64,000 bases of DNA from Hyphomicrobiales bacterium (GTDB lineage Bacteria; Pseudomonadota; Alphaproteobacteria; Rhizobiales; Devosiaceae). Each line of letters begins with the position of its first letter. The first letter of the stretch is position 1. The DNA lies in the NCBI GenBank assembly GCA_004144345.1, contig SEEL01000020.1, positions 1-64,000 of the forward strand. The letters run 5' to 3'. Made by a program: the position numbers and the translations under genes. The notes beneath the pieces were generated by a model, which was not told the origin of the DNA, did not search any database, and was given only the letters and a program-made list of their open reading frames with translations. This document shows, piece after piece, positions 7,538-16,254 of this stretch.

Positions 7538-8139
7538 GGCGACGTCTCCAGTGCCTTGCTGATGGCGGCAAGCCGGGCGGTCACGCCCTCTGGGGCGGCC
7601 CACAGACTGTCGCCCAGCCCGACGAAGTCACCGCCCTCGGCCGTGACGCTGTCGGCGGTTGCCGCCGGATCGGAGAGAACGCTCGGCACTTCCATGATGC
7701 CCGCCCACCAGCGCGCCATTTCGCGCTGTTCAGGATCCCTAGGCCCGGAAAGCGGCCCAAAAAAGATGTAGTCGGGGCCAAGCTCGCCCTTGCTCATGGC
7801 ATCGTGGCGCGAGGCGATCTGCCCGGCGCCGACAATGAAATCGGGCTTGAGGGCGGCGGTTGCCGCCTTCACGTCATTGACGCCACCATGGACATGGAGG
7901 CCATCGGCCCCCAGCATCCGCACCAGGCCGGGATCGCCTTCGATCAGCACGGCGACCCCTGCCGCCTGCGCGCGGGGCGCCACGGCCTTCACCAGCGCCT
8001 TGTAGGCACCTTCGCTGCGCTGGCCACGGGTCATGAGCATGGCGGCCACCGGGGAGGCAGCCAGCGCCTCATCCAGCCGCGTGAGGCAGGTGGGCGCATC
8101 GATTTGGTCGGGAACGATGAGAAATATCTGAGCGGTCAT
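7534..8139 (-). CDS. Thiamine-phosphate synthase-like protein, divergent
   Basis: 201 residues, TenI/ThiE-like TIM barrel. GADGLHVHGG and PDYIFFGPLSG align with the family motifs GADGVHLGQ and DYVGFGP. Other ThiE signatures are changed: the QLRxK strand reads MLMTRGQ, the NDD motif that binds Mg-pyrophosphate reads EGDP, and PTxTK after the GP motif is missing. It is therefore unlikely to be the main ThiE, and no other thi gene is nearby. The ATG at 8139 starts the conserved domain; an upstream in-frame extension to 8208 has no support. Coupled to the following Sel1-repeat gene by a four-base overlap. Confidence 0.7.
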   Translation of the reverse strand: MTAQIFLIVPDQIDAPTCLTRLDEALAASPVAAMLMTRGQRSEGAYKALVKAVAPRAQAAGVAVLIEGDPGLVRMLGADGLHVHGGVNDVKAATAALKPDFIVGAGQIASRHDAMSKGELGPDYIFFGPLSGPRDPEQREMARWWAGIMEVPSVLSDPAATADSVTAEGGDFVGLGDSLWAAPEGVTARLAAISKALETSP

Positions 8140-8218
8140 AGGCGGCCTTATAGCGTCAGCTCCGCTCAATGATCGTAAATTCTGGCAGCAAGGTGGACGA
8201 GCGCCCACCCCCGCACCC

Positions 8219-8300
8219 CGTCATCCCCGCGCAGGCGAGGATCAGGGGCGTGCGGGCACCGTGGCTGTGGCTCCGGATTCCCGCCGTAGCGGGAATGACG
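8219..8300. repeat. Intergenic palindromic repeat element, about 82 bp
   Basis: The ends CGTCATCCCCGC (8219-8230) and GCGGGAATGACG (8289-8300) are inverted copies with one mismatch. Translated on the minus strand the element gives VIPATAGI...ACAGMT, the hallmark of a widespread proteobacterial intergenic repeat that often appears as a spurious peptide. It fills most of the gap between the fba stop and the ThiE-like start. I see one copy in this window. Confidence 0.6.
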
Positions 8301-8330
8301 TTGTTGCTGGGGAGGCCTGGGGCCGTAGAC

Positions 8331-9362
8331 TTAAGCTGCCCGGTCCAGTTCCACATTCCACGAGCCGGAGGCAGCCAGCGCGTTCATCTTCGCTCGGTGG
8401 GCGAACGCCGCCTGCGCCACGCCGATATTGCGGGCATCGCCGCCCCAGGCGAGGAGCGCCGCCGTCTGCAGGGCGCGGCCATAGGAGAAGGTGAGCGCCC
8501 AGGGCGCCGGGCCCATGGCGTTCATGGCGCTGAGATTGGCGGTTGCCGCCTCGTCGGACTGGCCGCCCGAGAGGAAGGCGATGCCCGGCACGGCAGCCGG
8601 CACCTGCGCCCGCAGCACTTCGAGCGTGCGCTTGGCGATTTCTTCGGCGGCGGGACGTTCGGACGAGCGCACACCCGGCGTCACCATGTTGGGCTTCAGC
8701 AGCATGCCCTTGAGGTCGACACCGGCGAGCCGCAATTCCTTGAACACCGTCTCCAGCGTTTCCGCCGTCACTTCGGCGCAACGGTCGATGCCGTGGTCGC
8801 CCGGTTCACCATCGGCCAGCACTTCCGGCTCGACCACCGGGACGATGCCGGCTTCCTGGCAGAGCGCCGCGTAGCGCGCCAGCACATGCGCATTGGCCCG
8901 GATGCCGTTGCGCGACGGCGCATAGCTGCTGATGGCAATGACGCCGCGCCATTTGGCGAAGCGGGCGCCGAGTCGCGCATATTCGGCCAACCGGTGGCGC
9001 AGGCCGTCGAGCCCTTCGGTAATCTTTTCGCCCTGCGTGCCGGGCATCTCGAACGCGCCGCGATCGACCTTGATGCCAGGAATCACATTGGCATCGGCCA
9101 GCAGCGCCACGAACGGCGTTCCATCGAGAGCGTCCTGCTTCAGCGTCTCTTCGGTGAGGATGACACCGGAGATGTATTTGCTCATCGCCTCATGGGAGCG
9201 GAACAGCATCTCGCGATAATCGCGCCGCGTCTCGAACGTGACCGGCAGGCCGATCATCGCGAAACGCTTGGCGATGGTGCCTTCCGATTCATCGGCGGCG
9301 AGAATGCCCGTACCGGGCGAGACGAGTTGGGTAGCGGTCTCGGACAAGGATGGCACGGGCAT
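8331..9362 (-). CDS. fba: Class I fructose-bisphosphate aldolase
   Basis: 343 residues from the ATG at 9362, which has a CTGGAG ribosome binding site; an in-frame extension to 9461 lacks support. It catalyses reversible cleavage of fructose-1,6-bisphosphate through a Schiff base. The N-terminal GILAADESEGTIAKRF, the VDLKGMLLKPNMV segment with the Schiff-base lysine, and GIAFLSGGQSDEAAT are class I hallmarks; no class II zinc motif is present. Part of a minus-strand cluster with tkt, gap and pgk that covers lower glycolysis and the pentose phosphate pathway. Confidence 0.96.
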   Translation of the reverse strand: MPVPSLSETATQLVSPGTGILAADESEGTIAKRFAMIGLPVTFETRRDYREMLFRSHEAMSKYISGVILTEETLKQDALDGTPFVALLADANVIPGIKVDRGAFEMPGTQGEKITEGLDGLRHRLAEYARLGARFAKWRGVIAISSYAPSRNGIRANAHVLARYAALCQEAGIVPVVEPEVLADGEPGDHGIDRCAEVTAETLETVFKELRLAGVDLKGMLLKPNMVTPGVRSSERPAAEEIAKRTLEVLRAQVPAAVPGIAFLSGGQSDEAATANLSAMNAMGPAPWALTFSYGRALQTAALLAWGGDARNIGVAQAAFAHRAKMNALAASGSWNVELDRAA

Positions 9363-9479
9363 CTCCAGTTGTGAGGACAAGTGGAAATTACGGCAACACC
9401 CCTGCCCCAGCGATTGGACGTTTCGACTAGTCCGGAAGTCGCAAGACCAATGCGAGACCAATCGGATGAGGGACGCCCC

Positions 9480-9725
9480 TCAGCGCGCTGCCAGTTTGCG
9501 CACGGCGATGCCGATATCGGCCAAAGTGCCCAAAGCCAAGGCGAACACTACGGCATAGGTCCCGCGGTCGATTACTTCGCCCGACGAGTCGGCACCGGTG
9601 TACCTCGCCAGCGCCGCCTCATAAGGCCCGATGAAGCCGGCAGCGATGGCGACACCCATCGCCACCTGTGACGCTCCCAAAAACAGCGCAAGAATGGCCA
9701 CAACTCGAGATACGGTAGAAAACAT
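9480..9725 (-). CDS. Small membrane protein of unknown function
   Basis: 81 residues with two predicted membrane segments, about 7-33 and 57-75, separated by a short polar loop (ARYTGADSSGEVIDRG). No family recognised. It sits between pgk and fba on the same strand, with about 56 bases to pgk and 117 to fba, so it may belong to their transcript. Codon use fits the neighbours. Confidence 0.55.
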   Translation of the reverse strand: MFSTVSRVVAILALFLGASQVAMGVAIAAGFIGPYEAALARYTGADSSGEVIDRGTYAVVFALALGTLADIGIAVRKLAAR

Positions 9726-9781
9726 AAGACCCCCAAACGACCTAAGTCAGTTTGGGCAGTCTCTCGATTTGCGCTTTACCG

Positions 9782-10996
9782 TCAATCTGCGAGGGCGTTG
9801 GCCTTCAGCGCCGCGACGCCCGGCAGGTCCTTGCCTTCCATCCATTCGAGGAAGGCGCCGCCGGCGGTCGACACATAGGTGAAATCGTCCTTCACGCCGG
9901 CATTGGCGAGGGCCGAGACGGTGTCGCCGCCGCCCGCCACCGAGATCAGCTTGCCGGCCTTGGTGCGGGCCGCGACGTGCTTGGCGATGGCGTTGGTGCC
10001 GGCATCGAACGGCACGGTCTCGAAGGCGCCGAGCGGGCCGTTCCACACCACTGTCGCCGCCTCGTCGATGGCCGCCTTGATGCGCTCCAGCGATTGCGGA
10101 CCGACATCGAGGATCATGCCCGTCGGGTCCATCGCGTCGAGCCCGTAATTCTGGTGCGGCGCGTTCGCGGCGAAGTGCCAGGCGACGACCGCATCGACCG
10201 GCACGATGATGGCGCAATTGGCCTTCGACGCCTTGTCGAGAATGGCGCCGACCGTCTCGCCCATATTCTGCTCAGCCAGCGACTTGCCGATGCCGATGCC
10301 CTGCGCGAGGAGGAAAGTATTGGCCATGGCACCGCCGATCACCAGCGCATCGACCTTTGTAACGAGGTTCTGGAGCAGATCGATCTTGGTCGAGACCTTG
10401 GCGCCGCCGACAATGGCGATCACCGGCTTCTTCGGCGCGCCGAGACCTGCCTCGAGCGCTTCGAGCTCGGCTTGCATGGCGAGGCCGGCGGCCGAGGGCA
10501 GCTTGTGCGCGAGGCCTTCGGTCGAGGCGTGGGCGCGGTGCGCCGCCGAGAACGCATCATTGACGAACAAATCGCCGATCGAGGACATGCGCTGCGCGAG
10601 GTCGGGATCGTTCTCTTCTTCGCCCGGATGGAAGCGGGTGTTCTCCATCACGATGATCGAGCCGTCGGGCGCATCGTCGATGGCTTCGCCGGCCTCCTGC
10701 ATGTCGGTCCAGTCGGTGTCGATGAAGCCGACCGGATGGCCTGTCGCTTCGACCACTGCCGGCACGATCTGTTCCAGCGAATAAGCCTTGTCGACCTGGC
10801 CCTTGGGGCGGCCGAAATGGCTGATCAGGATGGCCTTGCCGCCATTCTTGATGATCTGGCGGATGGTCGGCACGACGCGCTCGATGCGGGTGGCGTCGGT
10901 CACCTTGCCGTCCGCCATGGGCACGTTGAGGTCGGCCCGCAGCAGCACGCGCTTGCCGGCAAAATCCATGCCTTCGATTGTCCTGAACGCGCTCAT
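9782..10996 (-). CDS. pgk: Phosphoglycerate kinase
   Basis: 404 residues, full length. It transfers phosphate from 1,3-bisphosphoglycerate to ADP. The N-terminal signature KRVLLRADLNVPM, ILISHFGRPKG, VNDAFSAAHRAHAS, the hinge segment with VIVGGAKVSTK, and the nucleotide loop SVAGGGDTVSAL followed by STAGGAFLEWMEG are all intact. I chose the ATG at 10996 (MSAFRTIEGM); the frame extends four codons upstream. Grouped with gap and tkt, separated from gap by three small genes. Confidence 0.97.
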   Translation of the reverse strand: MSAFRTIEGMDFAGKRVLLRADLNVPMADGKVTDATRIERVVPTIRQIIKNGGKAILISHFGRPKGQVDKAYSLEQIVPAVVEATGHPVGFIDTDWTDMQEAGEAIDDAPDGSIIVMENTRFHPGEEENDPDLAQRMSSIGDLFVNDAFSAAHRAHASTEGLAHKLPSAAGLAMQAELEALEAGLGAPKKPVIAIVGGAKVSTKIDLLQNLVTKVDALVIGGAMANTFLLAQGIGIGKSLAEQNMGETVGAILDKASKANCAIIVPVDAVVAWHFAANAPHQNYGLDAMDPTGMILDVGPQSLERIKAAIDEAATVVWNGPLGAFETVPFDAGTNAIAKHVAARTKAGKLISVAGGGDTVSALANAGVKDDFTYVSTAGGAFLEWMEGKDLPGVAALKANALAD

Positions 10997-11312
10997 GCTG
11001 AACTCCACTGGCCTGACCCTGAACTGCCGCGTGCCTTAGCGCACTTTGCGGGGCGGCGAAACTGGGCGCCGGACCGGCGGGGCAATGCCAATGGCGCATG
11101 GCAGCCGACCGGCAGGGCTCTTGCCAGCCCGAAGGCCTCCCCCTATTCCACCCCAGCCGAAAAGATTCTGGCTGGTCAGGTTATTCCAGCCCCCTCACCG
11201 GGAAGACGTCGAGCCAGGAGGCGCGAAAACCACGGCACCAACCATGCAACATGGGCGGTGCGCGCTGGTTCTGTCCTGCGGCGCCGTCCATCAGAGAGAA
11301 GAGAGAACTCGA
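10997..11312. promoter_or_regulatory. 316-base gap between divergent pgk and DUF2798 genes
   Basis: No convincing gene on either strand. It must carry the promoter of each flanking gene. On the plus strand TTGCCA (11121-11126) and TATTCC (11144-11149) are spaced by 17 bases and could serve the DUF2798 gene, leaving a leader of about 155 bases. I see no riboswitch or repeat. Confidence 0.3.
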
Positions 11313-11537
11313 ATGGACAAGCGCGTATTGATCCTCACCCAGGTGCTGATGACCCTGATGATGGCCGTCCTGATGTCGGGCATCATGTCGGTCTTCGCCA
11401 TGGGCTTCACCGCCGAATGGCTGGCCGCCTGGCCGAAGGCCGCCCTCATCGCCTGGCCGATCGCCTTCATCCTGACCCAGGGCGCCTTCCCGCTGGCCAA
11501 CATCCTAGCCCGCAAGGTGTTCGCGCCGCGCGCCTGA
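11313..11537 (+). CDS. DUF2798 family small membrane protein
   Basis: 74 residues from an ATG preceded by a GAGAGAA ribosome binding site. Two predicted membrane helices (about 5-30 and 43-66), each with the small-residue pattern of DUF2798 (LMTLMMAVLMSGIMS, then AWPIAFILTQGAFPLANILARKVF). Function of the family is unknown. It is the only plus-strand gene inside the minus-strand carbon-metabolism block and converges on the DUF1089 gene. Confidence 0.8.
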   Translation: MDKRVLILTQVLMTLMMAVLMSGIMSVFAMGFTAEWLAAWPKAALIAWPIAFILTQGAFPLANILARKVFAPRA

Positions 11538-11582
11538 CGCGCTACGGGGTGGCGCGTCATGCGCCGCCCTCGTTACCGACGG

Positions 11583-12134
11583 TCACTCGACGCGTTCGAA
11601 CAGGTCCGGATAATCCACCACGAGCCCGTCGGCATCGACGGTGATGTCGGCGCTGAACGAGCCGTCGGCGGTCTCGAAGCGGTAGAGGTCTTCGCCGAGC
11701 CTGGTGTAAATCTGCTCCGCCGCGAACGGCTCCAGCGTGTCCGCCGGGATGTAGGCCATCCAGTACCGCCGCGTCTGGCCGATATGCAGCGGATCGCGAC
11801 GGATCGGCAGCGTGTTGGTGAAAGGCGTCATCTCGAAGTCGATATCGAAGCAGCCCTCGAGGTCCGGCAGCGTGTCGCCCTGCATATCGAACCACACGCC
11901 ATCGTCGCCGCGGCGCAGCACCATCATCGCGCCATCCGTCCGCTGCACCAGCAGCGTCTGGAAACGCCAGTCCGGGGTGAGGTTGAGCTCGTAGAGGACG
12001 CCGTGGCGGACCTCATCGGCCGCGCCGACAATGGCCGACCGCACCTTGATGCCCTCGGCATAGGCGTCGAGCCGCAGCTGTTCGAGCCCCTCATGCTCAA
12101 GCGAGCGCCAGCGGATGGAGCGACCCTGCGGCAT
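11583..12134 (-). CDS. Putative glycolipid-binding protein (DUF1089)
   Basis: 183 residues, cytosolic, beta-rich. SIRWRSLEHEGLEQLRLD at the start and ARRYW-type and VDYPDLF-type segments near the end fit the DUF1089 (PF06475) family, whose structure suggested glycolipid binding; no cellular role is established. Its ATG overlaps the TGA of the upstream 58-residue gene by one base (TGATG), so the two are translationally coupled. Confidence 0.78.
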   Translation of the reverse strand: MPQGRSIRWRSLEHEGLEQLRLDAYAEGIKVRSAIVGAADEVRHGVLYELNLTPDWRFQTLLVQRTDGAMMVLRRGDDGVWFDMQGDTLPDLEGCFDIDFEMTPFTNTLPIRRDPLHIGQTRRYWMAYIPADTLEPFAAEQIYTRLGEDLYRFETADGSFSADITVDADGLVVDYPDLFERVE

Positions 12135-12310
12135 CAGTCGTCACCGCCATCGCCGTCGCTGTCATCGCGATGGCGGGTGTCGGCGGCATGGAACGCGCCG
12201 CCGTCGTCGCGGCGCGGCACCTCTCGCTTGCCCCACAGGTCCGGCCGCATGATCACGAACACGACGATGATGGCGACCATCGCCCCGAGCGCCCATTCCG
12301 CAATACCCAT
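12134..12310 (-). CDS. 58-residue single-pass membrane protein
   Basis: ATG at 12310, TGA at 12134-12136. The sequence begins MGIAEWALGAMVAIIVVFVIM, a membrane helix, followed by RPDLWGKREVPRRDDGG and an Asp/His-rich tail ending in DSDGDGGDD. No family recognised. The stop shares one base with the start of the DUF1089 gene, which strongly suggests it is a real, co-translated gene. It is short enough to be missed by length-filtered gene calling. Confidence 0.6.
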   Translation of the reverse strand: MGIAEWALGAMVAIIVVFVIMRPDLWGKREVPRRDDGGAFHAADTRHRDDSDGDGGDD

Positions 12311-12338
12311 CGCGCCACCTCCTGCCCTCGAAACAGCA

Positions 12339-12370
12339 GCGCCACCGCGAGGGTTCCCCGGCGGTGGCGC
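12339..12370 (-). terminator. Strong hairpin downstream of gap
   Basis: GCGCCACCGC (12339-12348) and GCGGTGGCGC (12361-12370) form a perfect 10-bp stem with a 12-base loop, 22 bases after the gap stop. There is no real T tract on the minus strand, so it may be a weak terminator or a 3'-end stabiliser that lets some transcription reach the small genes. Confidence 0.5.
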
Positions 12371-12392
12371 AAATCACTGAGCGGCAAATGCC

Positions 12393-13397
12393 TCAGAGCG
12401 TCGCCGCGAACACCTTGGTCACGTCGACCATACGGTTCGAGAAACCCCACTCATTGTCGTACCAGCCGAGGATGTTGACGAAATTGCCGTCCATCACCTT
12501 GGTCTGATCGAGCAGGATCGTGCACGAATGCGGATCGTGGTTGAGGTCCGACGACACCAGCGGCTCGCGCGTGAAGGTCATCACGCCCTTGAGCCTGCCG
12601 TTCGACGCGGCGATCAGCGCCTCGTTGATTTCCTGCGGCGTGGTGTTGCGCTTCGACATGAACTTCAGATCGACCAGCGACACATTCGGGGTCGGCACGC
12701 GGATCGAGATCCCGTCGAGCTTGCCCTTCAGTTCCGGCAGCACGAGGCCGATGGCCTTGGCCGCGCCGGTCGAGGTCGGGATCTGGCTCAGCGCCGCAGC
12801 GCGGCCGCGATACAGATCCTTGTGCATCGTATCCAGCGTCGGCTGGTCGCCGGTGTAGGAATGGATGGTGGTCATCATGCCCTTTTCGAGCCCCACCAGC
12901 TCATTCATGATCATCGCCATCGGGGCGAGGCAGTTGGTGGTGCACGAGCCGTTCGAGATCACGACGTGATCCTTGCCCAGCTTGTCGTGGTTGATGCCAT
13001 AGACCACGGTGAAGTCGGCGCCGTCGGCCGGGGCCGAGACGATCACCTTCTTGGCGCCGGCGGTGAGATGGGCGGCGGCCTTCTCGCGCGACGTGAAGAT
13101 GCCGGTGCATTCGAGCACGATGTCGACGCCCAGTTCCTTGTGCGGCAACTCGGCCGGGTTCTTGACCGCGGTCACCTTGAACGACTGGCCGGCGACGGAG
13201 ACGCGGTCGCCCTCGACCTTCACCTCGAACGGCAGCTTGCCGTGCACGCTGTCATAGCGCAGCAGATGGGCATTGGTTTCGACCGGACCGAGATCGTTGA
13301 CGGCAACGACCTCGACGTCCTTGTGCCCCTCTTCGACGATGGAGCGGAGGATATTCCGGCCGATACGGCCAAAACCATTGATTGCGACGCGGACCAT
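12393..13397 (-). CDS. gap: Glyceraldehyde-3-phosphate dehydrogenase, type I
   Basis: 334 residues. It oxidises glyceraldehyde-3-phosphate to 1,3-bisphosphoglycerate. The Rossmann start RVAINGFGRIGRN, the active-site SNGSCTTNCLAP with catalytic Cys near residue 153, and the C-terminal WYDNEWGFSNRM are intact. It lies 42 bases downstream of tkt, so tkt-gap are very probably one operon. A strong hairpin follows the stop. Confidence 0.97.
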   Translation of the reverse strand: MVRVAINGFGRIGRNILRSIVEEGHKDVEVVAVNDLGPVETNAHLLRYDSVHGKLPFEVKVEGDRVSVAGQSFKVTAVKNPAELPHKELGVDIVLECTGIFTSREKAAAHLTAGAKKVIVSAPADGADFTVVYGINHDKLGKDHVVISNGSCTTNCLAPMAMIMNELVGLEKGMMTTIHSYTGDQPTLDTMHKDLYRGRAAALSQIPTSTGAAKAIGLVLPELKGKLDGISIRVPTPNVSLVDLKFMSKRNTTPQEINEALIAASNGRLKGVMTFTREPLVSSDLNHDPHSCTILLDQTKVMDGNFVNILGWYDNEWGFSNRMVDVTKVFAATL

Positions 13398-13439
13398 ACT
13401 GGCTCCTGGCAGGTAGGATAGTGGGAGAGATTGCGGCTC

Positions 13440-15419
13440 TTACAACTGCGCCGTTACGGCTTCAACTATGCCCTTCGCAGTAATGCCAAAGTGTTCGTAG
13501 AGCTGTTCGGCCGGGCCGGACGCGCCAAACGAGTGCATGCCGACAAAGCGGCCCTTGTCGCCCAGCAGCTTGCCCCAGCCCATTTCGATGCCGGCTTCCA
13601 CCGCGACGCGCGCCTTGGGCGAGCCGATGACGCTCGCCTTGTAGGCATCGGACTGGGCCGCGAAGAGCTCGATCGAGGGCACCGAAACGACTTTCGCCGA
13701 AATGCCCTTTTCCTTGAGCAGCGCCAGCGCCTCGACGGCGAGGGAGACTTCCGAACCGGTGGCGAAGATCACCGCATCGGCCTTGTCGTCGCCGGCAATC
13801 CGGTAGGCGCCCTTGGCGGCAAGGTTGTCCTTCACATGCTCCGTACGCAGGGCCGGCAGGTTCTGGCGGCTGAGCGCGAGGATCGACGGGCGGTCATGCG
13901 CTTCGAGCGCAATCTGCCAGCATTCGAGCGTCTCGACCGCATCGGCAGGACGCAGGACCAGCAGGCCCGGGATGGCGCGCAGCGCCGCGAGATGCTCCAC
14001 CGGCTGGTGCGTCGGGCCGTCTTCGCCAAGGCCGATCGAGTCATGCGTCATCACATAGATGACGCGCTGTTCCATGATCGAGCTCAGCCGGATCGCCGGA
14101 CGGGCATAGTCGGTGAACACCAGGAACGTGCCGCCATAGGGGATGTAACCCTTGTGCAGCGCGATGCCGTTCATGATCGCCGACATGCCGTGTTCGCGGA
14201 TACCGTAGCGCATGTAGCGGCCCGACCGGTCGGAGTCGGTGAAGGGCAGCGTCTGCGGCGTGTTGGTGAGGTTGGAGCCGGTGAGGTCGGCCGAGCCGCC
14301 CACTGTCTCGGGCACCACCGCGTTGATCACGTCGAGCGCCATCTGGCTGGACTTGCGGGTCGCCACCTTCGGCTTGTCGGCGGCGAGCTTTTCCTTATAG
14401 GCGTCGATCGCTTCGCCGAGCTTGGCGGGCAGATCGCCCTTGATGCGGCGGGCAAATTCGTCGCGCACTTCGGCATGGGCAGCAACGAAACGGCCCTGCC
14501 AGTCGCCAAACGCATTGGCCGAACGCTGGCCCGCGGCGCGCCACGCGTCGAGCGTGTGGGCCGGGATTTCGAACGCCGGATAGTCGATACCGAGCGCCGC
14601 CTTGGCGCCGGCCAGTTCCTCGGCGCCGAGCGGCGAACCGTGGACCTTTTCGCTGCCGGCCTTCTTGGGCGCGCCAAAGCCGATGGTGGTCTTGGCGGCA
14701 ATGAGCAGCGGACGGGTGGATTTGCGGGCCTCGATCAGCGCACGCTCGATCGCGTCCTGGTCGTGGCCGTCGATCGAAACAGTGTTCCAGCCGGAAGCTT
14801 CGAAGCGGCGGATCTGGTCGGTCGAATCGGCGCTGGAAACCTTGCCGTCGATGGTGATGCCGTTATTGTCCCAGATCAGCGTCAGCTTATTGAGGTTGAG
14901 GTGGCCAGCGAGCGAAATCGCTTCCTGGCTGATACCTTCCATGAGGCAACCGTCGCCGGCCAGCACCCAGGTGTGGTGATCGACCAGTTCACGGCCGAAT
15001 TCCTGCGCCAGCTTGGCTTCCGCGATCGCCATGCCGACGGCATTGGCAACGCCCTGCCCGAGCGGACCGGTGGTCGTCTCGATGCCTTTGAGGAAGTGAA
15101 ATTCCGGGTGACCGGCGGTCAGCGAACCGAGCTGGCGGAAATTCTTGACCTGGTCGAGCGTCGCGTCCTCGTAGCCGAGGAGGTAGAGCGCGGAATAGAG
15201 CAGCATCGAGCCATGGCCGGCCGACAGCACGAACCGGTCGCGATCCGGCCATTCCGGATGCGCCGCGTCGAACTTCATGACCTTGGTGAACAGAACCGTC
15301 GCGATGTCGGCGCAGCCCATCGGCAGCCCCGGATGGCCCGAATTGGCCTTTTCCACGGCGTCCATCGAGAGAGAACGAATGGCATTGGCCATTTCATTGG
15401 CGGTCTTGGAATTCGTCAT
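13440..15419 (-). CDS. tkt: Transketolase
   Basis: 659 residues, full length. Thiamine-diphosphate enzyme that moves two-carbon units in the pentose phosphate pathway. [26 protein letters not shown], the ThDP motif beginning GDGCLMEG and ending at WDNN, and the transketolase signature region around [18 protein letters not shown] are present. First gene of the minus-strand carbon cluster, divergent from DUF4164-zapA across a 186-base promoter region. Confidence 0.97.
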   Translation of the reverse strand: MTNSKTANEMANAIRSLSMDAVEKANSGHPGLPMGCADIATVLFTKVMKFDAAHPEWPDRDRFVLSAGHGSMLLYSALYLLGYEDATLDQVKNFRQLGSLTAGHPEFHFLKGIETTTGPLGQGVANAVGMAIAEAKLAQEFGRELVDHHTWVLAGDGCLMEGISQEAISLAGHLNLNKLTLIWDNNGITIDGKVSSADSTDQIRRFEASGWNTVSIDGHDQDAIERALIEARKSTRPLLIAAKTTIGFGAPKKAGSEKVHGSPLGAEELAGAKAALGIDYPAFEIPAHTLDAWRAAGQRSANAFGDWQGRFVAAHAEVRDEFARRIKGDLPAKLGEAIDAYKEKLAADKPKVATRKSSQMALDVINAVVPETVGGSADLTGSNLTNTPQTLPFTDSDRSGRYMRYGIREHGMSAIMNGIALHKGYIPYGGTFLVFTDYARPAIRLSSIMEQRVIYVMTHDSIGLGEDGPTHQPVEHLAALRAIPGLLVLRPADAVETLECWQIALEAHDRPSILALSRQNLPALRTEHVKDNLAAKGAYRIAGDDKADAVIFATGSEVSLAVEALALLKEKGISAKVVSVPSIELFAAQSDAYKASVIGSPKARVAVEAGIEMGWGKLLGDKGRFVGMHSFGASGPAEQLYEHFGITAKGIVEAVTAQL

Positions 15420-15605
15420 GAAATCCGCTCGTTTCCTGAGGTTTTTCTAGGGATTCTTAAGCGGGCACTGGCTTAACAGGTTCGGACTTCCTGTCAATGA
15501 CAGCCGGTCTATACTATCGGCTGGGAGCAAGTGATTTGCGGACCGGCGGTTGGCCATGCGGGGCCCCTTCGGCACCGTTTGAACAGAACGGACAAGAAGA
15601 GGCCT

Positions 15606-15884
15606 ATGAGCGACATGGACGACACCTACGAGGCGGCCGGGGAGCGGCTGGACCGGGCCCTGCACCGGCTCGAAGCCAGTGTGCGCAGCCTCAATGGCCG
15701 GGTACGCGCCCATGCCCGTATCGAAGCCGACACCCAAAAGCTGATCGCCGAGCGCGCCAAGTTCGCCAGTGAACTGGACAAGGCCTCGGCCAAGGCCAAG
15801 CGGCTCGACGACACCGCCGCCGACGTCGCCCGCCGGCTGGTGGTTGCCATGGAGACGGTCAACGAGGTGATCCGCGATGCCTGA
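15606..15884 (+). CDS. DUF4164 family coiled-coil protein
   Basis: 92 residues, almost entirely a heptad coiled coil (DRALHRLEASVRSL through AAERAKFASELDKA). The DUF4164 family is found directly upstream of zapA in Rhizobiales, as here, where it overlaps zapA by eight bases. Its place and shape suggest a role with ZapA at the division site, but the family has no proven function. ATG at 15606; the open frame upstream to 15531 is unsupported. Confidence 0.82.
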   Translation: MSDMDDTYEAAGERLDRALHRLEASVRSLNGRVRAHARIEADTQKLIAERAKFASELDKASAKAKRLDDTAADVARRLVVAMETVNEVIRDA

Positions 15885-16251
15885 GGTCAATGTCGAGATC
15901 GACGGCAAGAAGTTCCGCATGGCCTGCGAAGAAGGCCAGCAGGAGCACCTGCTGGGGCTGGCCGACCGCTTCAACCGCACGGTCGTGCAGCTCAAGGACA
16001 GCTTTGGCGAAATCGGCGACAACCGCCTGCTGGTCATGGCCGGCATTGCCGTGCTGGACGAATTGGCCGAAGCCGAGAACCGCATCGGCTCGCTCAACCA
16101 GGATATTGCCGATCTGACCACGGCCGGCCGCGAGCTGACGCTCGAAGCCGAGGAACTGGAGCAGAAATTCGCCCGCCGGCTCAATGACGCCGCCCGCAAG
16201 GTCGAGGCGATCGCCACTGCCATCGACGAAACCGGCGCGCCTGCCGCCTGA
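15877..16251 (+). CDS. zapA: Cell division protein ZapA
   Basis: 124 residues. The N-terminal beta-hairpin VNVEIDGKKFRMACEEGQQEHLLGLA is the ZapA signature, followed by a long C-terminal coiled coil. ZapA bundles FtsZ filaments at the Z ring. It overlaps the DUF4164 gene by eight bases and is followed, beyond a convergent antiporter gene, by 6S RNA and the cyclo-ligase gene, an arrangement related to the zapA-ssrS-ygfA order of many proteobacteria. Confidence 0.93.
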   Translation: MPEVNVEIDGKKFRMACEEGQQEHLLGLADRFNRTVVQLKDSFGEIGDNRLLVMAGIAVLDELAEAENRIGSLNQDIADLTTAGRELTLEAEELEQKFARRLNDAARKVEAIATAIDETGAPAA

Positions 16252-16254
16252 CGC

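Noticed and set aside
6506-8139. Thiamine-linked riboswitch before the ThiE-like gene
   Set aside because: No THI-box-like sequence and the gene is unlikely to be a true ThiE.
12528-15476. Long open frames antisense to gap and tkt
   Set aside because: They are GC-driven shadow frames with Arg/Gly/Ala-rich products without domains, opposite strongly conserved enzymes.
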